Assembly (NCBI GenBank): GCA_013368445.1
Contig: JAACJO010000005.1
Location: forward strand, 1,984,001 to 2,048,000
Direction of reading: 5' to 3'
From: Leucocoprinus leucothites
Lineage: Eukaryota; Basidiomycota; Agaricomycetes; Agaricales; Agaricaceae
Length of the DNA: 64,000 bases
Within the stretch, counting starts at the first letter, position 1. Each line of letters opens with the position of its first letter. The translations under genes were made by a program, and so were the position numbers. The notes below the pieces were generated by a model. It was given only the letters and a program-made list of their open reading frames with translations. It did no database searches and was not told where the DNA came from. Positions 44,851 through 56,200 of the stretch are shown here, piece by piece.

Positions 44851-45206
44851 TCGTTGAACATGACAAATCTGAGGTCTTCCACTTCTCTCAACGTCACAAC
44901 TCCAACCCCCCACTTGACCTTTCCAATGTTGGTGGCCCTCTCCTTCATCTGAAACACTTTTGGCGGTACCTCGGCTTCTATTTTGACTGACAACTCTCGT
45001 TTCAAGAGCATGTTCGATACTACTCTACCAAGGCACTATCCACCGTGAAAGCTATGGGTATGCTAGGTAACTCAACCCAAGGTTTCCTCCCTCTTCAAAA
45101 ACGACTCCTATATAGGTCATGCATCGTCCCTGTGGCAACGTATGGCTATTGACTCTGGTATTATGAGGGTGCTCGCAATAAAGCACTTCTCAAGTCCTTA
45201 TCTTCC

Positions 45207-46640
45207 ATGCAAAGGTGCGTGGCTCTCTGGATCACTGGCACCTTCCACACCTCCCCTTCTGGTGGCATTGAAAGCATTGCCGGTCTTATCCCAATTCACC
45301 TCCATCTCCGTAAATTAGCTATTCGTTCATCATACCGAGTTTCTACTTTACCCTCTAATCATGCATTACGTTCTCTTCTGTCAGACCATTTCTCTCTTGA
45401 TTCCTCCCCTCATCCCCAATCTCTTCACCTTCTCACTCTGGCCAAAAAAGCTAAAGTCAAAGGCCCCATTCTTGATGTAGATAGTTCTCTTTCTTATCTT
45501 TCTGACTCCTTTTCTCCCTTCGCTCCTGAATCCAAGCCTGGGTCTTGTCTCATGGATATTTTTTCCGATTCTATTCATTTTCATCCTTGTAATCGCTCAG
45601 ACAAGCACGAGATGTATAAACACATATCATCTCTTGACTCTGTTTTCTCTTCCTCATCTTCTGATCGTAATTGTATATCAGTCATTACTGACGCTTCTGT
45701 TCCCCTTGTAGGTTCCCTTCCGGCAGTTTTGGTGGCACACTTATATTGCAGCAGACGACAAGTGTCCCATGCAAAACAGGCAAGCAGCTGGGCATCTTCC
45801 ACAGATGCTGAACTTTATTCCATCTGTATTGGTATCGCCAAGGCCATCTCCCTCCAGTGCGATCACATTATCCTCATCACTGACTGTCTTCCAGCAGCCA
45901 AGCTGGCAGTTGATCCTTCCATCCACTCAAGCCAGTCACAATCCATCCAAGTTTGTCGACTTCTATCCGACTGGTTTGGTGCCAAACCATCTTGCTCCAT
46001 TGACTTCTGGGATGTCCCTTCCACATGGTATTGGAAGCCCCATCTCAAAGTCCATAATGACGTCACTACCACACACATACATGCCCCTCTGCATACGGGT
46101 GCCACCCTTGACTTCTTGCAACACAAAACCACCAATGACTGCCAGAAATCCTGGGAGTCCACATTCTGGAAGAAGTACTGCGGCAACAGTTTCCTTCTCT
46201 CTAAAAAGAATCGCAAGTTCCTTATCTGCACTTATGTTAAAGGGGGCACCTGGCTTCCCCTAGCCAATGAGTCCACATCATTATGCACATGCATGACTCA
46301 TGCCGTTCTCAATCATGCTCCTATTGGAGCTTATCATGAGAGGTTCTTCCCCCTCGAGCCCAAATCCTGTCACTGTGGCCATTGCCTGGAATCTCGACAT
46401 CACATTCTGTGTTATTGCCCCCTTTATCCTGTCCGCACTCAATGGGTGCAATGTACCTTCCCTCAGTATGAGTTCCTCGTCGAGTTCTTGAAAAAGAACC
46501 CAGCTGCCTTTGCCTTCTCCAATCATGACACGTGTCCACTGCCGCCTCAAGCTCCTGTGCCTGCTGAACCAAATGAAGGTGAACTATATTCTTTCATCTC
46601 ATCTATTCTCTTTTCCTTTGAGTCCGATCTCTGTGTATAA
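45207..46640 (+). CDS. P2 RNase H and C-terminal region, open
   Basis: 477 codons without a stop, from MQRCVALWITGTF to SFESDLCV. It contains VITDASVPLVGSLPAV, SSTDAELYSICIG and LITDCLPAAKLAVD (RNase H Asp, Glu, Asp), FWKKYCGNSFLLSKK, and the zinc-binding CHCGHCLESRHHILCYCP. It is the best preserved RNase H in the window. It would normally be the end of ORF2, not a separate protein; the upstream stop in GY*LWYYEG cuts it off. Confidence 0.75.
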   Translation: MQRCVALWITGTFHTSPSGGIESIAGLIPIHLHLRKLAIRSSYRVSTLPSNHALRSLLSDHFSLDSSPHPQSLHLLTLAKKAKVKGPILDVDSSLSYLSDSFSPFAPESKPGSCLMDIFSDSIHFHPCNRSDKHEMYKHISSLDSVFSSSSSDRNCISVITDASVPLVGSLPAVLVAHLYCSRRQVSHAKQASSWASSTDAELYSICIGIAKAISLQCDHIILITDCLPAAKLAVDPSIHSSQSQSIQVCRLLSDWFGAKPSCSIDFWDVPSTWYWKPHLKVHNDVTTTHIHAPLHTGATLDFLQHKTTNDCQKSWESTFWKKYCGNSFLLSKKNRKFLICTYVKGGTWLPLANESTSLCTCMTHAVLNHAPIGAYHERFFPLEPKSCHCGHCLESRHHILCYCPLYPVRTQWVQCTFPQYEFLVEFLKKNPAAFAFSNHDTCPLPPQAPVPAEPNEGELYSFISSILFSFESDLCV

Positions 46641-46844
46641 ACACCTTGTTCTATAGTCTCTCTCAAGCTTTCTCTATTTTGCTGGACTAATTTTATATAG
46701 TCTTTGTCTTAAGCAGTCAAAGACCGCTTTGTGTACCCTGGCTTGCCGTAGTGTACCATCTACTTGTAATATTTAGTTGAAAAGTGGACTGCGATCGAGC
46801 ACTGCTATATAAATTCATTGATTTTTTAAATAAATAAAAAAAAC

Positions 46845-47908
46845 AACTGAAATACAGTTACGATCAGATGAAGAAGAGGAGACAACCGAGTCAAGAGACA
46901 ATACATGTTTATATATTTCGTGCTTGTCCAAGCGATTATAAGGATGAAAATGAATAGAATCAGAGAAAACGTCCATGAGACAAGACCTAGGCTTGGATTC
47001 AGGAGCGAAGGGAGAAAAGGAATCAGAAAGATGAGAAAGAGACTTATCTACATCAATAATAGGGCCTTTGACTTTAGCTTTTATGGCCGGAGTAAGAAGG
47101 TGAAGTGATTGGGGATGAGGGGGAGAATTAAGAGAGAAACGATCAGATAAAAGAGAATGTAGTGCATGATTAGAGGGTAAAGTAGAAACTTGGTACGAAG
47201 AACGAATAGCTAATTTACAGAGATGAAGATGGATAGGGATAAGTCCAGTAATGCTTTCAGTGCCACCAGATGGAGAAGTGCAGAAGGTGCCTGTGATCCA
47301 AAGAGCCGCATGCCTTTGCATAGAAGAAAGGGACTTGAGAAGTGCCTTGTTATGAGCACCTTCAAAGTACCATAGTTGAAAGCCATACATTGCCACTGGG
47401 ACAACACATGTCCTATAAAGAAGTCATTTCTGGAGAGGGAGAAGGCCTCAGGTGGAATTGCCTAGCATACCCATAGCTTTCACCATGGATAATGCTTTGG
47501 TGGAGTAGTATCAAATGTGTTCTTGGAATGAAAGGTGACGATCGAAGTAGAAGCCTAGGTATTGCCAGAAGCGTTTTGGATGAAGGAGGGGGCTGCCAAC
47601 ATCAGATAGGTCGAGAGGGGGTTTTTGGTCATTATGACATCGGGAGAAATGGAAGACCTCAGATTTGTCATGTTCAACGACTAATCTGAGGTTGGTGCAA
47701 ATGGAGTTGATGATGGAATAAGCTGATTTGAGGGAAGAAATTGTATCAGTATAGTTTTTTGCTTGAGATATACAATGCCCATCGTCAACAAATGATAGAA
47801 GGGAAGAGGGAATGGATTGTAGTCGAGTGCGCTGATCAAACATAAACATGAGAGGCACTAAGTATAATGCTGAGAGTATAGGTGAAAGAGCAGATCCTTG
47901 CCCTATAC
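46845..47908 (-). mobile_element. LINE-1 M2, RT to post-RT fragment
   Basis: Minus strand, starting at 47,908 with IGQGSALSPILSALY, LLSFVDDGHCISQAKNYTD (in-frame here, unlike P1 and P2), PKRFWQYLGFYFDRHLSFQ, then MYGFQLWYFEGAHNKALL and MQRHAALWITGTF to SSSDRNCISVV at 46,845, where P2 begins. It has two stops (near 47,400-47,450). It provides the unbroken reading for the lesions in P1 and P2. Probably the same element as M1, interrupted by P2. Confidence 0.75.
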
Positions 47909-49119
47909 GAGTCATTGAGGAGGCACATGGCCTTGTGGTGGAGATAAGTGATGTCACCGGCACTGCCAGTGAAATCAAGGAAGAGTTGGTGTCAGGTGGG
48001 GCCCGATGTGGTCATGTGTGGCTTCTTCACAGAAGGCGCATCAGCAAGGGCAGCCTGATGCATTGCGGCGACGTGATCGGGCTTGAGGGTGGGGTGGGAC
48101 TGGGCTAGCTTGATAAGCGCTGCCACAGACGCCGGGGTACGGGCTACCTCAGTGAATGACTTATTAGCCACCAAGGGTAGGATGGGTGCTCACCGGGCTT
48201 GGCCATCAGACCTAGCCTTAGGAGCAGGGGGCACTTGAATGGGCACTTTGCCACTAGTGTGCACCTTCGTAGGTACCAGCTTGGGCGGTAGGGAGGGACG
48301 GGCTGGGGCAGGCCACAGTGCCTTGGGCATTTGCTTGGGCGCCTTGGGGAAGCCCATGTCAATGTCACGTGGATCTGCTTTGTCAGCAGATCCATGGGTC
48401 GCCTCATGGGTGATGCACGTATGATTAGGGCCAACCCCCAGAGCTCTGGTGGCACAGTCCTGGATGAAACTCGTGAATGTGTCCCATCCCTGGGCACGCA
48501 AACACTCGCTGGTGAGGGCCGTGTTGCCTTGGCCATGGTTGAAGACTTCTGCAACAAGCCCAACAAGGGTCGGGGCAAGTACGGTGATGGTGGCCTCGGG
48601 TAGGGGGCCTTGGGGGACTGACCTGACAAAGTGGGTGAAGAAGTGGAGCCCAGCAAGAGCCCGAGTCTCAACAGACTCCTCAGTTGACCTGGAGGAGACA
48701 GCGGATGGTGGTGCTGGGGGGGGTAGGTTCTTCATGGGGTAGAACGTTTGTCCACCAGCAGTGAAGGGCTTTGAAGATGGTGACGGAACATCAGCCATGA
48801 GTGGTGCTACCAGCTGTGATGGAACATCAGCAGCAGGTAGGGATGAGGGACTGGGCGACAAAACGTCAGCCTGGGGGGAACCAAAGAACCTGCAGACATT
48901 GCAGGGGTCGTCATAGGGGTCAAGATGTTCATCTTCGGACATCTCGGTGATGTTGAGCTCATCGGTGGAGGCTTCGGCAGACTCGGTTGTTTGGCGGGGA
49001 GGCTTGTTAGACTTAGATTTATGTCTGCCCATGTAGCTACAAGTAGACGCAGTGGTATTGAACTCTAATCGCAACACACCAACTAAGAGATGGTGGTAGT
49101 AAGAGGTCAAGGAGGGATG
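47909..49119 (-). mobile_element. g2 ORF1-only element, 5' half (g2m)
   Basis: 5' end at about 49,119 with the CATCCCTCCTTGACC / ACCACCATCT / GTTGGTGT block. ORF1 from 49,032: MGRHKSKSNKPPRQTTESA, SEDEHLDPYDDPCNVC, then EATITVLAPTLVGLVAEVF, CLRAQGWDTFTSFIQDCA, a TGA after ARSDGQAR, KSFTEVARTPASVAALIKL, THCQL-type block and HHKAMCLLND, where it joins M2 at 47,908. The 3' half is missing. It is inserted in g1m on its right. Confidence 0.7.
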
Positions 49120-49812
49120 TGTTTGGCCTGCATGAAGGAGCAAAAGGTGGTCCAGCCACAGCTGGCCCACTGTTCGCCCATGGAAATGCGTGCACTCCCA
49201 TGCCCACTCATCTCAAATTCATAGATGGCACTGGCAAGATAGCTAGCGCATGCCTTGGTGTAGTCCTCATTGAGGAGGGAGTCGTCAGGAAGCTCTCGCA
49301 TGAAGCACAAGAACCTCTTGAGGCCGTTGAAAGCCCACTTGGCCACAGCATCATCTCCAGGCACAGTCCCAGTGGAGGATGATGGGGTGGATGGCGCAAT
49401 CGGGGGAGGAGTGGGGACTGGGTAGTATGTGGTACCACCAGTGACAAGAGGGGCCTTGGGACCAAAGGTCACCAGAGGCTGAGTAGTAGGCACCAGCGAT
49501 GGAACATCAGCAGGCACTGAGGGGAGGGGTGAGGGCAACTGAACATCAGCCCTCATGGAGGCAGCCAGAGCCTTGAAATCCGCCATTGTGCGGGTCAGCT
49601 GGGTGGAGGTGGAGGGCCTTAGGGCCTCTTCAATTGTATTGAGCTCATCATTGCTGGACACAATGTCAGAGTTGAGGTCCATGTTCACAATCTTACAACT
49701 AATAGCTTTAGACTTTCGCCTACCCATGTTTTGCTAGTGTAGACAATGTAGTATTGTACTCAAACTAAGACACCAACTCAAGAGATGGTGGTGGTAAGAG
49801 GACAAGAAGGGA
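49120..49812 (-). mobile_element. g1 ORF1-only element, 5' half (g1m)
   Basis: 5' end at about 49,812. ORF1 from 49,727: MGRRKSKAISCKIVNMDL, SSNDELNTIEEALRPSTST, MRADVQLPSPLPSVPADVP, FNGLKRFLCFMRELPDDS, to WTTFCSFMQ, where g2m interrupts it. Open throughout. CG-rich, so relatively young. Confidence 0.7.
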
Positions 49813-50617
49813 TATTCAAGGACACTTTTGCAGACATTTCATCTGTGTGTATTATGCGCAACTCCCCCAAGGCTGACACCACCACTGTCTGGTTCAACCT
49901 ATGGGACTCTCAGTCAGGAGCTGGCGCCAAGAAGCTCCTCAACAAGTACCTCGACTTCAATGGTATGCAGGCCATCATCAAGCCTGCCCGTGCTCACCCC
50001 AGTGTTCCCCAGTGCCAGTGCTGCTGGCACTTTGGTCACTCTACTCCCACCTGCTGCAACCATGTGCTTAGGTGTTCCCAGTGTGGTGGTCCTCACTGTA
50101 GTGAGAATCATCGCTCTATATCATCGTGCTGTAAGGGGAGTCCAAAGGCAAACCCCCCCATCCTGCCCACACCTGCTGGGGAGCCCTGTCCCCACATCTC
50201 ATGTATCAACTGCAAGGGCCTCCATGCAGCTGATGATCGAAAGTGCCCATTCTGGCGCCACCGGTTCGACTGTGATTGGCTTAGCTGTCACAAGGAGGAT
50301 AATAGGAGGCCCCGGTAGTAGGTTGTGTACCTGCTTCAACGCATCTTCCAACCCCGTCGGTATGTCGCTAGGGCCACACGAGCATGTAAGCTTACTGTTA
50401 GAGGTCTGCGAGTTGGACTTGTAGTTTCATGTTGTTACTATGCCATGTTTCTTTGCCATCGAGTAGTGTACTATATTCAGACAGAACTTTATCTATTCCC
50501 ATCTTTGTAGTGGTTGACTTGGGTAGCAGTACTTAGGTTCTGTACTATGTTGGCAGGTGTGGACTGTGACCGGGCACCGCATAATAAATCATTGATTTAA
50601 AAATAAAATAAAAATAC
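49813..50617 (+). mobile_element. g1 ORF1-only element, 3' half (g1p)
   Basis: Plus strand. Open ORF1 end 49,813-50,318: FKDTFADISSVCIMRNSPK, WFNLWDSQSGAGAKKLL, zinc knuckles (CQCCWHFGHSTPTCC, CSQCGGPHCSENH, CINCKGLHAADDRKC) ending NRRPR. The last knuckle has Arg where other copies have TGA. The 3' UTR follows, then the shared GACTG...CATTGATTT terminus and A-rich tail (50,598-50,617). It is inserted in LINE-1 M3. Confidence 0.75.
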
Positions 50618-53200
50618 ATTCAGTGCCACTAGATGGAGAAGTATGAAAGGTGCCAGTTATCCAGAGAGCCATGCATCTTTGCATAGAAGAGAGGGACTTG
50701 ATAAGTGCCTTGTTATGAGCACCCTCATAATACCATAGACGAAAGCCATATGTTGCCACAGGGACAACACATGACCTATATAGAAGTCATTTTTGGAGAG
50801 GGAGGAGACCACGAGTTGAGTTTCCTAACATACCCATAGCTTTCACTGTGGATAATGCTTTAGTGGAGTAGTACCAAATGTGCTCTTGGAACAAGAGTCA
50901 ACAGTCAAAATAGAAACCAAGGTATCTCCAGAAAGGTTTCAGATGAAGACGGGGGCCACCAACATCAGATAAGTCAAGTGGGGAATTGGAATCATTGTGA
51001 TTATGAGAAAAATGGAAGACCTCAGATTTGTCATGTTCAACAACTAATCTGAGGTCGGTGCATATGGAGTTAATGATGGAGTATGCTGATTTGAGGGAAG
51101 AAATAGTGTCAGTATAGTTCTTTGCTTGAGATATACAAAGCCCATCATCAACAAAAGATAAAAGAGAAGAGGGAATAGATTGTAGATGAGCACATTGGTC
51201 AAACATGAACATGAGAGGTGCTAAATAAAGTGCTGAAAGGATGGGAGAAAGTGTAGATCCTTGCCTGACACCAACATCTGCGTCATGGGCATCAGATAAG
51301 AAAGTATTCCACATGAACTGAGTAGAGTGACCTATAAGGTAATGAGAAAAGAACTTAATGAGTTCTGGGGTGAACCTCTGGCATTGTAAGATATCAGTGA
51401 GAATATTGTGATTCAGAGAGGGGAAGAATTGGGTGATGTCAAAAGTGCAAACACTAGTAATTATACCTTTGGTCCATCCAGCCCAAATGATGTGAGTGAG
51501 GAAAACACCTGCATCCTCAGTGGAGTGTTGGATAACCCCACCCATTTGATTTGGGTGGAGGGCTCCTGAAGAAACTGCTTCAAATTGCATGCAGCGTGCG
51601 ATCATCTTTTTGATTAGTTTACCTAAAGTGTTTAGTAGGACAATAGGACAAAATACTTTAGGGTATCATAGGCCAGTTTATTCAGCTTAGGAATGATGAT
51701 AGAGACCAAGTCTTTGAAGTAACTTGGCCAGTGAGAAAGACGTATGCACACATTGGCAATTAGTATAATGTTCTTGAGGCAGTCATCAAGGGCAACAATA
51801 GACTTTAGATGTTTCCAGGAGATATGATCGGGTCCAGGTGCTGAAGAGTTAGCACAAGACAAAAGGAATTTGGTGAGTTCCAGAGCTGAGAAGTCAGCCC
51901 AGGAATGGGGAGGGAAGGATTTCATTTCATTCAGAATGTGAGGACTTACTGGTCAACCCAACACAGAGTTATATGATGAGTGGAGTGCATTCCACAAGTC
52001 CGGAAGGTTGTCACAAGGGCGTCCTTGATATTGAATACCCTCAATGGCAGGGAGTTTTTGTTACTTGACCCACTCCATGAGCTCCCAGGGTCATTTGTTG
52101 GTCAAAGCAATCTCATGAATGTGCTCATCAAAGAAAGAATGTTTAGCAGCTCGAGTAGCCACTCTGAATGCTCACCAGTCCTTTCAGTCCTTGGTTCTCC
52201 TATAAGTAAGTAAAGTCTCAGAGCAGTGGGGGGTCCACCATTCTTTTGACTGGTTAGTGATCCATACAGTTTTAGAGTTCATATTCCATGAATCAGAGAA
52301 TATGTGGGAAATGGAGTTGGAAATAGTGTCCAAGCGAGAAGTGGAGTGAATGTTCAAACAGTCAATAGCCACTAGATGCTCTGAGACCTGAGAAATAAAA
52401 GTGGTCTTTCCACCGCCATCTTTTAGCAGTACACATTTTTTATAATTAATATAATCTGGACAGATCAGGAGATCAATGAGTAAAGGAGCATGATCCAAAG
52501 GCAGTCTTGACTTCACATCAATAACATGGGGAGTGGAATCATTAGCACAAAAGATGAGATCGATAACAGAATTGTCATGTTCTTCTATAGAAGAAAAATG
52601 GGTAGGGGAGAAAACAGTTAGTGTGGACCTGGTAAGATTGAAACAATCTACTAACTCCATTAGAGTTATGGCAGAGTGAGGGAGATGAGAGGCTAAGGGA
52701 TCCCATTCTGGAGATCAACAGTTGAAGTCACCTCCCATGTACACGATATTAGGGATGTCAATAAAATTAGTCGAGAGAAATGTAATCACTGATGAAGACA
52801 AATCAGAATATATGTTAAGAAAATGGATATAATTACCCTGATTAAATAATCCTAGAATTTGAATATCACAATGATTGACCCAATCCTGTTGAAGGATAGG
52901 TCTCATATGGAGAAGGTGTTTGTGAATATTGGTCAAAGTACAGGGATGGGGGTCATTGGGCTTAGTAGGACAAACCATACACAGCCATTCAGGATGAATG
53001 GGGGCACCTATGACATCATCCCCTTCAGGGTTAGTTGTAGAAGGTGCCTTGTGGATTTGATTCCATGGAGATCCCTGTAGAAAAATAATGTCAAAGTCCA
53101 GTTTTTTGGACTCAAGAATAGTATCAACCAAGGTATAAGAACACCCCACATTTTGCGAATAGATATGAACAGAAGAAATAACATTGTTCTTACCAGGCAT
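50618..53200 (-). pseudogene. LINE-1 M3 ORF2: endonuclease and reverse transcriptase
   Basis: It starts MPGKNNVISSVHIYSQN two bases after the ORF1 stop. Endonuclease: FLQGSPWNQIHKAP, EGDDVIGAPIHPEW, YMGGDFNC (catalytic Asp kept, then TGA where P1 has Arg), DNSVIDLIFCAND, PLDHAPLLIDLL. RT: SAPGPDHISWKHLK, MIARCMQFEAVSSG, CTFDITQFFPSLNHN, VGVRQGSTLSPILS (family GQGSALSP), LLSFVDDGLCISQAKNY (intact active site). It ends at WITGTFHTSPSG. Several TGA codons and frame changes (near 51,630, 52,185 and 52,715). Confidence 0.8.
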
Positions 53201-53202
53201 AT

Positions 53203-56200
53203 TTAAACTGCAACTCCACCACTGGAGTGATTGGTATTGGCATGGACAGCATGTGCAGTATGTGACTCAGCAGCTTTGTTAGAGTGCCAGGTACAGTCAA
53301 ACCTGTTTCTCCAAAATGGGCATTTAGTGTCATTAGTATGGTGATCACCTTTGCAGTTGAGACACTTGAAGTTCTTGAGGTGAGGGCATGGGATACCCTC
53401 AGGAGTGGCATCATGTGGAGGGTTTGATTTGGGATTGACCTTGCAACACCAGGCCATAGATTGGTGATTCTCAACACGATGAGGACTACCACAAATTTGA
53501 CAATGAGTGCCAAGAGCATGGCACACATGAGTGGGGTGGCCCCACCACCAACAGTTTCTGCATTGTGTGACACCAGGGTGCATGCTGGTGGCATGGATAG
53601 TGCTGACATGTTGACTGAAGTTGATGGTATGATTAACCAACATCTTGGCCTTAGTGCCGTTTTGAGAATCCCAAATGTCGAACCAAATGATGGCTGTATC
53701 CAACTTGGGGGAAGCTTTCATGATGCAAGGGCATACTGCAAGGATGACATTTTTGAAGAGGGGGGATTGGCCAAGGGCCTGTTCAACAAAAGCAGGGAAA
53801 AGAGGATTGGATGAATTGGCTACCCAGTATGAGATGCCAATGATTTTGAGAAATGACTTAGATTGTGGGAGACAGAGCTCAATAGGAATAGTGTCTCCAA
53901 GCTGCCAAGCTTTTTTCAGCCAGGACTTAATAGTGTCGAGGTCAGTAGTAGTAGCAACGCCTGAAGTGGCAATGGATATTCCATTATATGTTTTGCAAAC
54001 AGATTCAATGCAAAGTTTGGATTGGGCAGCAATAAGGCTGTGGTTACAGAACTCAGCTGCTTTGTTAAAGTCTTTGATATGGTCTGTGATGATATTTCCC
54101 TTGAAAGGGATGAGGACTTTGTGATTGGTGGGCCCATGCATTGTCATTTTAGGTTTAGCACATTGAGCACTTGAGGTTGAAGGTTTGGGCACTTGAGGTT
54201 GGGCACCACCAAAACCTGCCTTGTACATGGCAAGGACTTTATTGTAAGAGAGTTCGGGGAAGGCAAGTATTATTTCTCACATCTTAACCCCATCAATAGA
54301 GGGAGAGGTGGAAGAGGAAGTCACTGGCTGGACACCCCATCAGGTAGCATCAGTGAACGACACATTCCTTTTGTTGAAATGTTCCATAAGGGGTTTGGTG
54401 GATGCCTTATGGTCAGGAGGGGAAATAGGGGGTGGCATTTCAGAGGCGCCCTTAGGGTTAGGTTTTGATGGCTGACCCTGGCCATCAGAAGAAGGGCACC
54501 CAACTGAGCACTCAAGATTTCCATTCCCATTCCTTGGGGTCATGTGATTGAAAAGTGGAGGGGGAGCCTGGGAGACATGGATAGGGCCAGCAGGCTTAGA
54601 AGATATGACTTCATTCTTTGCCTTTTGGGAGCCTGACATAGACAAGACATCATGTGCCTTGCCAGAAGATGAGATGTCATTCTGGGGGGGAGGAAGGGTG
54701 CCCTCAGCAGGAGGGGCTTTGTTGATGATCATGGAGTCATTGTCAATGCAAGCTGTGGAGTTAGTTTGCCTGACAACAATGCCAGGCAGGAATAGGAGAG
54801 TAGGGATGAAAGATGGGGAAGGTTTACATGCCTTCTTTCCCTTGCCCTTACCCTTTGGAGGGGGGGAAGAGTCTATCATAGGGATATCAGAGGGGAGGCT
54901 AAGACATTGTCTCAGCACTTTGATGATCATGAGTCTGCTTTCACCGTTAATAGGCAAGCAGTTCCAGCCTGATTCAAACATAGTTGTAAGTAAACAATAA
55001 ATAGGTTCCCCCATTTGGGGAAACCTTGGGTCTTTCTCACCAGGCCACAATCCCAGAGCAGCACAGTGTTTGAAAAAATTTGTAACATATTTGAGCGCCT
55101 CAAATGCTTTGAAGGCAGCTTCACCAACAATCACAGTTTCTTCAGTGGCTGTGCAGGCCTAGATTCCTGCAGCTGTGTAGTGACATCAGGTGTGATGTCA
55201 TTAGTATCAGATGAACTGGCAAAGAAAGTAGCCAGAGTGCCGAATGGCACAACATTTGCTGACTCAGCGGATCCATAGATCACATGAGGCAGACTTGAGG
55301 TAGGTGGGGGTCCAAATAAACAGACATTAGGTACCCCATTACTGAGTATTCCATCCTCTTGGTCGCTCCACACATCCCCATGAGAGTTCAAGTTCAAAGG
55401 ATCAGGTTGTTTGAGCTCACCTATGAACCCCTCACCAAAAGGGCAGAAGGGAATAGGTGATTTAAAGCCATCGTATGTGCTCATAGATGCCGTTCTTGAG
55501 ATGGCTTTGGGGGTGGTGTCCAGGCCTCAGTGAACTTCACAAGCACAAGCTCACTTGGCAGGTGACAAAGGGGGAGGGGGAGTTCTGAGGGATGAGTATG
55601 ATGCTGCATGCAATAGTGTAGCAGGGACGATTATGGGGGAGGAGGGGGTTGAGACATCAGATGAATCAGAATCACTCACACCACTCTCCTCTTCTTCAGA
55701 GCCAGCTCTGGATGAGGCAGCAGACTTAGCATCATCATGGACAGAATGCCTAGTTGATTTGATAGATAGTGCAGGTGACATCCCTCCTTGACCTCTTACC
55801 ACCACCATCTCTTAGTTGGTGTATTTTAAGACGTCTAGTTTACATTGTTATACTACCTATTCTACATGGGTAAACGAAAGTCCAAGTCTGACAAGCCTCC
55901 CTGCCAAACAACCAAGTGCGCCGAAGCCTCTGCCGACAAGCTCAACATCACCGAGATGTCTGAAGATGAACATCTTAACCCCTACAATGACCCCCGCAAT
56001 GTTCGCGGGTTCTTTGGTCCTCCCCAGGCTGACGTTTCATCACCCAGTCCCTCCTCCCTGCCTGCTGCTGATGTTCCATCACAGCCAGTAGTGCCACTCA
56101 TGGCTGACATTCTGTTGCCATTCCCAAAGCCCTTCACTGCTGGTGGACAGACGTTCTACCCCATGAAGAACCCACCCCCCCCAGCACTGCCATCCGCTGT

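Larger units (their letters stand above)
43839..46840 (+). mobile_element. LINE-1 P2, 5' truncated
   Basis: A 3-kb copy of the 3' half of LINE-1: RT (43,850-44,850 open), post-RT region, RNase H, 3' UTR and A-rich tail (46,820-46,840). It shares with P1 the 2-base loss after FVDDGLC and both later TGA codons. No target duplication is visible, and the minus-strand LINE pieces on its two sides (M1, M2) do not meet, lacking roughly 700 bp. Confidence 0.8.
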
